A DNA stretch of 64,000 nucleotides from Lichenicola cladoniae (GTDB lineage Bacteria; Pseudomonadota; Alphaproteobacteria; Acetobacterales; Acetobacteraceae), in contig NZ_CP053708.1 in the NCBI RefSeq assembly GCF_013201075.1, positions 4,407,501-4,471,500 of the forward strand. The letters run 5' to 3'. This document shows positions 16,074 to 25,211 of the stretch, piece by piece. How positions within the stretch are numbered: the stretch's first letter is position 1; each line of letters opens with the position of its first letter. The notes beneath the pieces were generated by a model that made no database searches, was not told where the DNA came from, and worked only from the letters and a program-made list of their open reading frames with translations. The translations under genes were made by a program, and so were the position numbers.

Positions 16074-18113
16074 TCAGTCTCGGCTCAGACGGACTGAATG
16101 AAGATTGACCGCCAATCTTCTCAGATCCGGACCCATGCCGAGTTCATTGGGAGAAACGGCTCTGGGAAGCGACAATTCGACCACCCCGCTCCCGGTTGCC
16201 AGCAGGGAGGCCGGTATGGTGATCTCGTAAGGACGATCGGCACCGCCCAGCACGTTCAGAGCTGTCAGGACATGGCCATCCACCGATACGGTCACGGTCT
16301 GCCCTGATCGTCCGGGCGGGACAAACGCCGTGGCGTCCAGGACCAGATGTGCGTCGCCGATCCAGCCGGCCGGCAGATGCAGAAGGATCTCGGCCCGTGA
16401 CCCATCGCTCCATGTTCCCGCAGCTTCAGGTGCCGACCATCCTTCACCCAGGATCCGGCCTTCGCCCCCGGAACTCGTCGTCTCGAGTTCGGCGCCGACC
16501 GGGTAGGGATCGGCCCGTGCCGCCTGCAGACCGGGGGCCGCCGCAAGCAGCGGGTAGTTCCACACCAGGACGCGCGCATCCCCAAAGCTGAGTGTCTCCT
16601 CAGGGGTGCCGAACTGGCGTGTCACCGCGTGCACGCAAAGCGCCACGTTCCGACATCCGGAGTCATCATGGTCGGACACGACGAGGAAGGCCCTGTGCCG
16701 TCCGACCGGCACCCCCGCCGGCGAAAACCAAATGGGCGATGTCTGGCCTGTCCTGGGTCTGACGATCCCTGTCGCCTGGTCGAAGATGATCGGCCAGATC
16801 GTGATGCCGCCCCGGGTCGTCCAGGTCACAGCCCCTGCCTGCTGCCCGAAATAGCTTGAGAAGCCGTAATCGAGATTGTTCGCCCGGAGAAAGCCGATCA
16901 ACCGACTGACGGTCCGGTCAACCGGCGGAACCGGCCGTGTCCACCAGATCGGCCCACCGCTGGTGACTCCGGACGTTCCCATAAGAATGCAAATGGTCCA
17001 GAGCAACCCGCGTGGCCCCGCTGCAAGCCTCGGCCACGCCCGCCCGGCGGCAGCGCACGACACCATGATGATCAGGACGTAGCTGGCCATGAAATACCGA
17101 CCGGTCTGGATCGACTTATCAAGATGCAGGCCGACGAAGGCAGCGGTCGTACCGATGACCGACACGCCGGCGACGATGAACAGCATGTCGGTTGCGACGC
17201 TTTTCGACAGCTGCCTCAGCATGAGCGCCGACACACCTGCCAGAGTGATCCCAAGCAATGCTGCATCAAGCACGGTCTCGCCCACTGACGGGGACCACAA
17301 ATACGACGTGCCGGCCAGCGGCAGCACATTGAACCACATGACGGCAAGGGTCGCGGTCAATGACAGTGACTTGAGCTGCTTTGGAACCGAGTCCAACTCG
17401 AGCGGGATGTTCGGTAAGAAGTTGAACAAACCGAAAAGCTTGGTTTGCAAAAGGATGCCGACACCGATCAGACAGACAAGCAGCGCCAGACTGCGTGCGA
17501 AGGATGCAGGGCTGACCGCGAGAAGGCCGAAACCGGCTGCGCAAGCGAGCGGCAGCAGGAAGGTCACGCGAAGCCACGGATCGGACAATCCGCACATCAG
17601 AAGCGACACGGTCAGCAGCGCGAGCCACCATGCCCTGCCATGCACGTTCCATCTGATGGCCGCATAGAGTGCAACGAGGCCACCAAGCATGGTCGCATTA
17701 TGGGTGACCGGATAACTGAGAAACCCCATCGCCCCGATCGCGCTGCGATTGCTCAGCAGCAGGAGTGTCGCCGCGACACTTGCGGGAGTGTTCCCCGCAA
17801 CATTCCTGACGATCAGATACGCCATCAGGACGCAGAGAATGAAGAGCGACCATCCAATCAGAATTACCGTGATAGGAGCCGTACCGATCGAGGAAAACAC
17901 CATCCAGAAAAGCGGCAACGGCCAGAGCAGCCAGTTATCGGCCGTATATCGAAATGACGTCAGGAAGCCCGGTCCGTACTGCCGGAGCCCGCTCCAGATC
18001 AGGTACGGCGTCGCGATGTCGGATTCGGCACCCCAGGTCACCAGCGTATAGCGAAGACTGACGAACAGGCTCGCGACAAGAAGCACCAGAGCCGCACCGG
18101 CTCTCATTGCCAT
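16074..18113 (-). CDS. GT-C-like polytopic membrane protein with DUF7024-like C-terminal domain
   Basis: A 679-residue protein with about 10-12 membrane helices in the first 400 residues, then a soluble part. The N-terminal half resembles integral-membrane (GT-C fold) glycosyltransferases that use lipid-linked sugars, but no catalytic motif is certain. The C-terminal about 125 residues look like the beta-sandwich DUF7024 domain often attached to such proteins (GEGWSAPEAAGTWSDGSRAE, then SPNELGMGPDLRRLAVNLHSV). A likely role is transfer or modification of a surface glycan on the periplasmic face. It follows the first glycosyltransferase gene at a 31-base distance on the same strand, so it is the promoter-distal end of that operon. 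Confidence 0.75.
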   Translation of the reverse strand: MAMRAGAALVLLVASLFVSLRYTLVTWGAESDIATPYLIWSGLRQYGPGFLTSFRYTADNWLLWPLPLFWMVFSSIGTAPITVILIGWSLFILCVLMAYLIVRNVAGNTPASVAATLLLLSNRSAIGAMGFLSYPVTHNATMLGGLVALYAAIRWNVHGRAWWLALLTVSLLMCGLSDPWLRVTFLLPLACAAGFGLLAVSPASFARSLALLVCLIGVGILLQTKLFGLFNFLPNIPLELDSVPKQLKSLSLTATLAVMWFNVLPLAGTSYLWSPSVGETVLDAALLGITLAGVSALMLRQLSKSVATDMLFIVAGVSVIGTTAAFVGLHLDKSIQTGRYFMASYVLIIMVSCAAAGRAWPRLAAGPRGLLWTICILMGTSGVTSGGPIWWTRPVPPVDRTVSRLIGFLRANNLDYGFSSYFGQQAGAVTWTTRGGITIWPIIFDQATGIVRPRTGQTSPIWFSPAGVPVGRHRAFLVVSDHDDSGCRNVALCVHAVTRQFGTPEETLSFGDARVLVWNYPLLAAAPGLQAARADPYPVGAELETTSSGGEGRILGEGWSAPEAAGTWSDGSRAEILLHLPAGWIGDAHLVLDATAFVPPGRSGQTVTVSVDGHVLTALNVLGGADRPYEITIPASLLATGSGVVELSLPRAVSPNELGMGPDLRRLAVNLHSVRLSRD

Positions 18114-18144
18114 ATAGTCTCGACCGGAGGCGGGATGACCGGAA

Positions 18145-19479
18145 TCAACTAGCAGCTTTCGTATGTGCGGCCGACGATGGCACCTTGACGAGCTGCTGGA
18201 TCCGTTCAGCCAGGGCAGTGCCTTGGGTGAAAGAGGCTGGGTTGCTCACGCCTTTCGCGATCTTCATGGCGCTCTGTCGCGCCAACCACATGGCCAGATG
18301 ACGGGAGTGAAGCTCAGGCGCCTGCTCGGCGATGTCGAGCAGGCTTTGCGCATAGGATGCTGGATGATGATCTCGCTCCAGCAACGCACGCCCCTGCCTG
18401 CCCGCCTTGCGGAACCGCTGCGGAAACTGCCGGAACTCCCGGAAATACGCCTGCAGCTCGGACACCTCGTTTCCAGGCCGCACGTGGCGAACCACATCCG
18501 ACGACAATTCACTGTACCAGCCGACATCGCTGACGAGGGACGGAAGCGCGTTCTCCCAGATGCGCAACTGGCTGCCGGATGCCTCGCCCATGGTCGGGTT
18601 GCGAAGATTGATCGCCAGATCTGCCTGTTCAAGTCCTTCGTCGAGGGTCGCGTCGGACACGAAACCATGACAGGTGACCTGATCCTCCAGTCCAAGCTCG
18701 CCAATCAGTTTCTCGACCGGCTCCGGATGCTCGAAGGTGCCGTAGATGTCGAGCGTATAGCTCCTGCGTTGCGGCAGGCCAGCAATCGCTTGCAGGATCT
18801 CCGCGATGCAGCGGTTGCCGCCGATGAAGCCGAACACGACAAGCCGGATCGGTGATCCTTCGGAGAATGTCCGGCTGTCCTCGAGCGGAGCGGGACGCAT
18901 CGCCTTCGCTAGGCACAGCGGCACGTAGAATAGCGGCACCGTCCGGTTGTCCAGGAGCGGCTCCATCTCGGTGCGGTTATGAATGATGCCCGCCAGAGCC
19001 GGACGAAGCGCTGCCTGCGTCATCGGCTCGAGATCGGCTATAGTCGAGAAGGGAATCTCGCCGGCCACTAGCCGCCGTGCCGCCTGACCCAGCCCTACCT
19101 TATCCATCTCGGAGATGTAGTAGGCATGATCGACACTCTCTCTTTCCGAATAGGCGCCGAAGAAGTGGGCCAGCCTCACGTCATGCAGGATCATGACCCC
19201 AGGTATCTTACGGGCCACGTTGAAGATGTCACGATGGAAGAGCGCATTGTTGCCGACGTTGAAGAAGTTGACATCGGCCCAATTGAATTCACGGATCGGC
19301 AGATTGTCCGGATCGAATCGACGGATTTCGAAGCCCTTGTCGATCCCATCGCGCCACTCATGCTGCGGCGTCCATGCCCTTACCTCCGCAATGGCTGCAA
19401 GCTCGGGAAGGACCGACGCAGACATATTGGCGATATCCGTCGCCAATCCTGGAAGCGGCGAGAAGAAGTTGATTTTCAT
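18145..19479 (-). CDS. Glycosyltransferase family 4-like protein
   Basis: A 444-residue cytoplasmic GT-B glycosyltransferase. The N-terminal domain starts MKINFFSPLPGLATDIANMS; the C-terminal domain contains IRLVVFGFIGGNRCIAEIL, LDIYGTFEHPEP and the acceptor/donor segment DLAINLRNPTMGEASGSQLRIWENALPSLVSD, which replaces the usual EGFG-type GT4 motif with the GEASG form seen in some polysaccharide enzymes. About 60 extra residues follow the domain. Its ATG overlaps the stop codon of the upstream transferase gene by four bases (ATGA), showing tight coupling. Donor and acceptor are not predictable. Confidence 0.8.
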   Translation of the reverse strand: MKINFFSPLPGLATDIANMSASVLPELAAIAEVRAWTPQHEWRDGIDKGFEIRRFDPDNLPIREFNWADVNFFNVGNNALFHRDIFNVARKIPGVMILHDVRLAHFFGAYSERESVDHAYYISEMDKVGLGQAARRLVAGEIPFSTIADLEPMTQAALRPALAGIIHNRTEMEPLLDNRTVPLFYVPLCLAKAMRPAPLEDSRTFSEGSPIRLVVFGFIGGNRCIAEILQAIAGLPQRRSYTLDIYGTFEHPEPVEKLIGELGLEDQVTCHGFVSDATLDEGLEQADLAINLRNPTMGEASGSQLRIWENALPSLVSDVGWYSELSSDVVRHVRPGNEVSELQAYFREFRQFPQRFRKAGRQGRALLERDHHPASYAQSLLDIAEQAPELHSRHLAMWLARQSAMKIAKGVSNPASFTQGTALAERIQQLVKVPSSAAHTKAAS

Positions 19480-20519
19480 GATAGCAACGTGTCCACGACC
19501 TGGGCCCAGCTCAAATTCATTTTTTCATAGCCAGCCCTGCCCGCGCGACCCAACTGCCGTGCATGGTTCCTGTCGGCCCAGAGTTCATCCATGGCCCGTG
19601 CCAGGCTGGCCGCATCCGGCTCGCAGATCGTTCCGGTCTCCCCATTCACCACGAACTCGAGCGGGCCACCCGAGTCGCTACAGGTGATCACCGGTTTCGA
19701 GGACAACATCGCCTCGAGCGTCACATAGCCATAATCCTCGTCGAGCGTTGGCACGATGATACCGAGGCAGGACCCGAACAATCGCAGCTTGTCGGCAAGC
19801 GATACTTCTCCCAACCAATCGGCTCGGCCCGGGGCAAGCCGCCCAATCGTCCTGCGTACCGTATCCGCGTAGCAGGCTTCGTCAGCGCTACCGATGAACA
19901 CGACGCGTATCGGCGAACGCGTCAGCTTGAGCGCCTGAAGCACGAGATCTTGCCGCTTGAGCGAGTTGATCCTGCCCGGAACCAGGAAGAAGTCTTCGAC
20001 CTCGTTGCAGTCGTAACGATCCGCATAGGGTGGCGGGTGGTAGAGGGCCTTGCTCTCGATGTCGCAATACCGCCGCAACCGGTCGGCGACGTTGCGGGAA
20101 TTTGCGTAGATACGGCGCGCCTTCGGAATCAATGTCCTGTCCGCGTCCATGATCAGCCGCGCCGCATGATGGCCATCCGCATAATGATGCAGATCTCCAT
20201 ATGGCTTCTCCCACAGATCGTACGCGCTGCGGTGCTGATGGAGTATCCAGAGAACCTTGTTCGGATGCGGGATGAGATAGGCCGGAAACTTCAGGCCGAT
20301 GACCCGATCGATGCGCTTGCCGCAACTTTCCTCGACGTCGATCAACTGGCTCGCAAGGATCTGGTCTGCAAACACCGCCGGTGGATACCATTTGAAGGGG
20401 ATCGTGATGATTTCCGCCTCGGCACCGGACGCGCGAATTGCCTCGCAGAGACTGCGCGCGTGCTCTTCCGCTCCGCCTCTGACGAACGGAACCTGGACGC
20501 TCAATATGCCGACCCGCAT
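19476..20519 (-). CDS. Glycosyltransferase family 4 protein (paralogue A)
   Basis: A 347-residue GT4 enzyme. The N-terminus MRVGILSVQVPFVRGGAEEH holds the glycine-rich acceptor loop. The C-terminal donor domain has VPGRINSLKRQDLVLQAL, GIIVPTLDEDYGYVTLEAML (the E-x7-E-type motif with DEDYGYVTLE) and SSKPVITCSDSGGPLEFV. It is a clear paralogue of the next gene upstream: IPFKWYPP, IDRVIGLKFPAYL and PHPNKV are shared word for word. It probably adds a sugar to a surface polysaccharide. It lies nine bases after paralogue B and overlaps the next gene by four bases, in the middle of a five- to six-gene operon. Confidence 0.88.
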   Translation of the reverse strand: MRVGILSVQVPFVRGGAEEHARSLCEAIRASGAEAEIITIPFKWYPPAVFADQILASQLIDVEESCGKRIDRVIGLKFPAYLIPHPNKVLWILHQHRSAYDLWEKPYGDLHHYADGHHAARLIMDADRTLIPKARRIYANSRNVADRLRRYCDIESKALYHPPPYADRYDCNEVEDFFLVPGRINSLKRQDLVLQALKLTRSPIRVVFIGSADEACYADTVRRTIGRLAPGRADWLGEVSLADKLRLFGSCLGIIVPTLDEDYGYVTLEAMLSSKPVITCSDSGGPLEFVVNGETGTICEPDAASLARAMDELWADRNHARQLGRAGRAGYEKMNLSWAQVVDTLLS

Positions 20520-20528
20520 GTTTCTATC

Positions 20529-21578
20529 CTACGCGAGTAATTGGCTTACGACGCCTGACCATGCGAGCCCGAGGGCCCGATAGCTTTCGAGCCCGGCCGA
20601 TCCGAGCCTCGCCGCCAGACCGGAGCGATCACTCCAGAGTTGATCGAACACGTCCGCCATCGCGTCGGGCTGCGGGGCGCAGATGAATCCAGTTTCACCG
20701 TCGATGACGAACTCGAGCGGACCACCCGAGTCGCTGAGGGTGATCACGGGCTTTGCCGAAAGCATGGCTTCCAGTGTGACATAGCCATAGTCCTCGTCGA
20801 ACGCCGGAAAGACGACGGCTTTGCAGTTGGAATAGAGCGAGCGCTTCTGCTCTGGCGACACGAAGCCGAGCCACTGCACGCGGTCCTGCAAACCTGCCTC
20901 TGCACACCGGCGCAGCAGGGCCGCCTCGTAATCGGGCGCGTTTCCGCCACCCATGAAGATCGCGCGGACTGGCTGACGAGTGAAGGCGAGTGCCTCGATA
21001 ACAAGATGCTGCCGCTTAGAGTCGTCGATGCGGCTTGGAACAAGAAGGTAGTCACCGTACTCACCCGGCCGAAGTTCGTCTGCGTCCGGCGGCGGATGAT
21101 AAAGCGGTCGGCTATCGATGTTGTTGAACCGTTTCAGCCGGTCGGACACCACCCGGGAAAGGGTGTAGATCGCGCGATACTCGGGAATGAGTGCATCGTC
21201 GGCGCGCTTGATCGCGCTTTGGACCGAGCGCCCATCACTAGTATTGATCAAGTCACCGATGGGCGTGTCCCAGGTATCGTACGCAGCACGATATTGATGC
21301 AGCAACCACATCACCTTGTTCGGATGTGGCATCAGATAGGCTGGAAACTTCAGGCCGATGACCCGGTCGATCGCGACGCCGCAGGCCTCGTCGATTTTCA
21401 TCAGCCGACATGCGAGCATGTTGTCGAGAATACGCGTCGGAGGATACCATTTAAACGGGATCGCCATGATCTCTGCCTGATGACCGGCCTCAATCAGCGC
21501 AACACGAAGATTATCCGCGAGGAACTCCGCTCCGCCACGGACGAATGGCACCTGGGTCGTTGCAATGATGACCCGCAT
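20529..21578 (-). CDS. Glycosyltransferase family 4 protein (paralogue B)
   Basis: A 349-residue GT4 enzyme (start at the ATG of MRVIIATTQVPFVRGGAEFL, one base after the stop of the upstream methyltransferase gene). It has the same layout as paralogue A: acceptor loop at the N-terminus, VPSRIDDSKRQHLVIEAL, AFDEDYGYVTLEAMLSAKPVI and LSDSGGPLEFVIDGETGF. Divergence is concentrated outside these blocks, as expected after duplication and change of acceptor or linkage. Six extra N-terminal residues in a longer reading would run back over the upstream stop codon and are not needed. Confidence 0.88.
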   Translation of the reverse strand: MRVIIATTQVPFVRGGAEFLADNLRVALIEAGHQAEIMAIPFKWYPPTRILDNMLACRLMKIDEACGVAIDRVIGLKFPAYLMPHPNKVMWLLHQYRAAYDTWDTPIGDLINTSDGRSVQSAIKRADDALIPEYRAIYTLSRVVSDRLKRFNNIDSRPLYHPPPDADELRPGEYGDYLLVPSRIDDSKRQHLVIEALAFTRQPVRAIFMGGGNAPDYEAALLRRCAEAGLQDRVQWLGFVSPEQKRSLYSNCKAVVFPAFDEDYGYVTLEAMLSAKPVITLSDSGGPLEFVIDGETGFICAPQPDAMADVFDQLWSDRSGLAARLGSAGLESYRALGLAWSGVVSQLLA

Positions 21579-21579
21579 G

Positions 21580-23334
21580 TTAGGCCTTGTAGGCAATCAG
21601 GGCATAATCCTGCGGGCCGTGCAGGAGTGCATCGAGCTGCCGCCCGAGCTGCTTGTCCATCGAGGAGAATGTTTGCGGCATCGGGTGCAACGGCACGATT
21701 CTCACGCGATCGAAGCCGCGCGCCTCGGCGATCATCGCAACCATCTCTCCCGGCAGGGGATTGCGATGCGTCGGATCGAGATAGAAAAAACGACTGCCGA
21801 CCTGAAGGTTTGCCGGATTCGGTGTCTCGAACAGGATGACGCCACTAGGCGCCAGCACACGATGGGCCTCGTCGAGCAGGCTGACCATCGTGCGGAACGG
21901 CAGATGCTCGATCAGGTGGAAACCCGTCACCGCACCGATTGAGCCGGCCTCGAGCAAAGCCAGTTCAGCAACTGCGTCTCCCATGATGCAGTCGAGCCCG
22001 AGTGCCTTGCAACTGGCAACCATGGTACGATTGAGGTCGATCCCGCTTGCCTGCAAACCCTCGTCACGAAGCAGCTCCAGCCACTCTCCGCGTCCCGCGC
22101 CGACATCGATGATCGGCCGACCTTCGGCTCCGGCGCCGGCGGTGACCATGACATCGAGATGGACGCGCTGACGTTGCTTGATGAGATCGCGCGATCCGCG
22201 AAAGCGTGCCTCGAACTCTACGTACAGGGAGTCGAGCAGGTGGTCCTGCTCGTCTTCGACGATCGCATGTTGTCCAGCATCGAACGGTTCGGCACGCCGG
22301 CGAACCGTCTCCAGCAAGAGGCTCAGACGCCGGCTCTGGTCTCGCATGTCGTCATGCGCCTCCGCGGCTAGGCGCTCGGCGTTGCGTATGCGATCATCCT
22401 GAAGCTGCAGCGCCTCTGCCGCGCGTGCCACCAGGCCCGCCCCGGTCTCGGACCACCCTTCATGTTCGGCAACCGTAGAGAACGCCTGGGCGATGGTGGT
22501 GATTGCATCGCGCAGCATCCGGGCCTCGTCGAACGCCACCCCAAGGGTTCCAAGGCGCCGATCGGCCTCATCCTGCCGGTCCGCAAGCAACAAGAGAGGA
22601 TCAGCCCAGGCCTCTGCTGCCAGCTCCGACCGGAGCGCTTCGATCTGTTCGGTCTGTGCGCTCTCGAAAGCTTCAACCCGCCGGGTGACTACAACGAGTT
22701 GACCACGCGAGACCGAGTCCGTGACACGCTTCTGAACCGAGCGCAGACGGTCCTGGATCTCACCGAGCTGGTTGTCGTAGCCGCGCCTGAGACCTTCGAG
22801 GTCCTGCCTCAGTTCTTGGCTCTGCCGCTGAAGGACCACAATGAAATCGTGCAGCATCTGCACGTCGGATTTCAGCCGGCTTACCCCAAGCAGCGAGACC
22901 ATAATCCTTGCAGGGCGGCCGATGAAGGGGAGGGCATAGAGGCGGGCAAGACGGTTGCGGGGCCACAACCCGATCATCATGCTACCGAACTGTTCACCTT
23001 CCGACGTTCCTCGGAGCGATCGAACCAGATCGGACTTGTCGGCGCCGTTTGCGAGCAGACCGAGATGGTGGCGAAGGCCCGCTTCATCCGGTGTCCGGCC
23101 GAGCACCTGGTCATACAAGGCGATGACGAACTCGGGACCATGCAGCTTGAGCAGGTTCGGCACATCGACAATGCCGCCTGCAACCTTGGTGGCGACCGGC
23201 TTATCCAGGCTGGAGGATGAAGTCTCGTGTATCGATCGTTTCCCCGATTGCTCGATCTGGTCGATGAACTCGGACCGGATCTCGTCGACCGTTGGTGGGG
23301 AATGCTTTGGCTGGGACGGCAGGGACACGTTCAT
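21580..23334 (-). CDS. Multidomain methyltransferase: DUF4214, coiled coil, SAM methyltransferase
   Basis: A 584-residue protein. Residues about 62-115 match a DUF4214 domain (YDQVLGRTPDEAGLRHHLGLL). Residues about 160-340 are rich in heptads and predicted coiled coil. The C-terminal part is a class I SAM methyltransferase: motif I IIDVGAGRGEWLELL near 405, GIDLNRTM, an acidic GDAVAEL and GFHLIEHLPF, then LFETPNPANLQ. It resembles, in domain idea, methyltransferases that cap or measure O-antigen or capsule chains (WbdD type), where a coiled coil acts as ruler, but no kinase domain is present here. It is coupled by a four-base overlap to the upstream methyltransferase gene. Confidence 0.82.
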   Translation of the reverse strand: MNVSLPSQPKHSPPTVDEIRSEFIDQIEQSGKRSIHETSSSSLDKPVATKVAGGIVDVPNLLKLHGPEFVIALYDQVLGRTPDEAGLRHHLGLLANGADKSDLVRSLRGTSEGEQFGSMMIGLWPRNRLARLYALPFIGRPARIMVSLLGVSRLKSDVQMLHDFIVVLQRQSQELRQDLEGLRRGYDNQLGEIQDRLRSVQKRVTDSVSRGQLVVVTRRVEAFESAQTEQIEALRSELAAEAWADPLLLLADRQDEADRRLGTLGVAFDEARMLRDAITTIAQAFSTVAEHEGWSETGAGLVARAAEALQLQDDRIRNAERLAAEAHDDMRDQSRRLSLLLETVRRRAEPFDAGQHAIVEDEQDHLLDSLYVEFEARFRGSRDLIKQRQRVHLDVMVTAGAGAEGRPIIDVGAGRGEWLELLRDEGLQASGIDLNRTMVASCKALGLDCIMGDAVAELALLEAGSIGAVTGFHLIEHLPFRTMVSLLDEAHRVLAPSGVILFETPNPANLQVGSRFFYLDPTHRNPLPGEMVAMIAEARGFDRVRIVPLHPMPQTFSSMDKQLGRQLDALLHGPQDYALIAYKA

Positions 23335-24689
23335 GCTGCTGAGCGCGGCTTGAGACGCGCCTTCAACGAATCTTTGTCCACGATCGCCTCCAGCGTTTCG
23401 AGCTCGGCTCGCCCGAAGATGTGGACGTATTCCTCAGGTGTGAAACTCTGTTCGTTCGCACCGCGATTGAGTTCCCTCAGGTATTCAGGAAGGACTGCGC
23501 CAGGCCAGATATGCCCGACCGGTTCGCACATAATGGCAAAAAATCCGCCCGGCTTGAGACGCACGCGCAGGCCTGCCAGCACGGTCGCCGGGTCCGGAAA
23601 GTGATGAAGCGACGCGAACACCACGATGACGTCGAAGAACTCGACCGGAAATGGAAGGTTTGCGGCGTCCGCACAGACGATCGTCATCTTTCGCCGCGCC
23701 TGTTGCTGACGCAGGCTGCAAATCTGCAAGCCGAGTAGATCCACGTCTATATTATAGAGGTCGCCTTCCAGCTGCTCGATCATCGGGATCGCGTTGCCGC
23801 CGATCTCCAGTATCCTCGGGCAGGGCGGAGCGAACGCCTTTACCCAACTGCGCAGCAGATCCAGCCCGCGATCATGGTCGGCATCATAACCCTGCACGCC
23901 ATCGTCTCGGATCCACCAGCCCGCAGGAGTTGGTGGCGCCATCCGCGTGCTGACCTGCACGGACACGGTCAGCAGATCATCGTCAAGCCAGCGCACGTCC
24001 TCTTCGACCATGAGCAGGGTCAGCGTATAGGATCCGGGAGAATCCGGCACCCGAAGGCGGACGGGCAAGGTCAGCGAGCGGCCTGGCGGCAGATCGATCG
24101 GCAATGGCGTTCGGCAATCCTCGAGCTCCACCAGGGTACCAGCCGCATCATGCCAGCGCACTGCCAAGGTGTACGGGTTCGTGCCTGCATGGCGCATCGG
24201 CGCCGTACCAGCATTTTCGAACCTTACGTTGGCAAGCCGTGTTTCCCCGGCCGTCATTCGACGCGGTATGTAATTCATCAGCCAGTTCGGCCGGGCTGCG
24301 CCCAGGTCCAGCGGATCGGCTGCGGGTGGCTGCGTTTCGAGCGCATTGCAGTCCCCAAGATCCCAGCCGGTATTGCGGACACGATCGAGAAATTGTGCCG
24401 CCTCGGTCTCGATCAGCATTCCACCGTAGCACGCAGTCTGTACAAAGAGTCGACGCACCCGTTCGACGGCGATCGCATCCGCCGGGAGCGAGAATGCTGC
24501 CAGTATTTGCTTAGCGACCGCCGGCGTCGGTTTCTTACCGGGTAAAGCGGTGACATTCTCGAACATGATCGGGACGCCACCCATAATCGGGTAAGTGACG
24601 CCGCACTCTTGACAATCGAAGGCGTTAATACCGGCAATCAGAAATACCGCACGGCAATGAACACAACATAGTGAGTTGACCGATGCCAT
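23331..24689 (-). CDS. Multidomain methyltransferase with N-terminal zinc ribbon
   Basis: A 452-residue protein. The first about 45 residues are a Trm112-like zinc ribbon (C9-x2-C12 and C26-x2-C29, then YPIMGGVPIMF). Residues about 125-240 form an Ig-like beta sandwich (NVRFENAGTAPM, LPIDLPPGRSLTLPVRLRVP) similar to carbohydrate-binding modules of Wzt-type and related polysaccharide proteins. The C-terminal class I methyltransferase has RILEIGGNAIPM near residue 292, DAANLPFPVEFFDVIVVFAS and HHFPDPATVLAGL. Methylation of a glycan end during polysaccharide assembly is a reasonable inference. It is the promoter-proximal gene of the minus-strand operon running down to 16 kb. Confidence 0.82.
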   Translation of the reverse strand: MASVNSLCCVHCRAVFLIAGINAFDCQECGVTYPIMGGVPIMFENVTALPGKKPTPAVAKQILAAFSLPADAIAVERVRRLFVQTACYGGMLIETEAAQFLDRVRNTGWDLGDCNALETQPPAADPLDLGAARPNWLMNYIPRRMTAGETRLANVRFENAGTAPMRHAGTNPYTLAVRWHDAAGTLVELEDCRTPLPIDLPPGRSLTLPVRLRVPDSPGSYTLTLLMVEEDVRWLDDDLLTVSVQVSTRMAPPTPAGWWIRDDGVQGYDADHDRGLDLLRSWVKAFAPPCPRILEIGGNAIPMIEQLEGDLYNIDVDLLGLQICSLRQQQARRKMTIVCADAANLPFPVEFFDVIVVFASLHHFPDPATVLAGLRVRLKPGGFFAIMCEPVGHIWPGAVLPEYLRELNRGANEQSFTPEEYVHIFGRAELETLEAIVDKDSLKARLKPRSAA

Positions 24690-25211
24690 AACGAGCCAAC
24701 TGTCCCGATCTGCGCTTGGCCCTTAGCAGGCCCACCCTTTCGACCGAATAGCGGTTCGTCAAACAGCCTGCAATGGCTGGCGTGCATGCTTGAAAGCTCT
24801 GTCAATCGTAGACTCGGCCATGCAGGTCTTGCGCCAGACCGAGTTGTATCCTCGATCCTTTGTCACAACACGCGTCGAGAAATTCAGGAGACACCACCTG
24901 TTTGTGATCTATGACACGGCAACGTGAACGAGCAGAAACAAAAGTATACCCCGTTATATCATCAACTCCGGTCTAATTTTTCCTCTGTTATTAGATAATC
25001 CCTGCAAACAACGCTCAACCATCAGTTCGGGCTCTTCCGGATTTACAAAGTAAGTCAATTGTATAACGTGGAGCTATTGTCGAATTGAAGTCGATTGTTT
25101 GTAGCTTGGCGTCGGTAAAGCTCTATGTCGTGCTGCCGGATCAATCAAAGGTGTAGCAGGTATGCGGACCGTATCGGGCACATGTAAAGCAACGATGCCG
25201 AAACTAGATCG
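24690..25211. other. Divergent intergenic region, visibly AT-richer than its surroundings
   Basis: This 522-base stretch separates the divergent methyltransferase and WcbI-like genes. I see no credible coding frame, RNA gene or long hairpin. The middle (about 24930-25080) is clearly AT-richer than the flanking genes and contains TTATATCATC, TTATTAGATAAT and TTGTATAACG, which are candidate -10 or regulator-binding elements. It most likely holds the promoters of both polysaccharide units. No exact promoter can be assigned with confidence. Confidence 0.5.

Noticed and set aside
24690-25211. Possible horizontally acquired or mobile insertion because of AT-richness
   Set aside because: No transposase, terminal repeats or attachment site is visible; an AT-rich divergent promoter region explains it.
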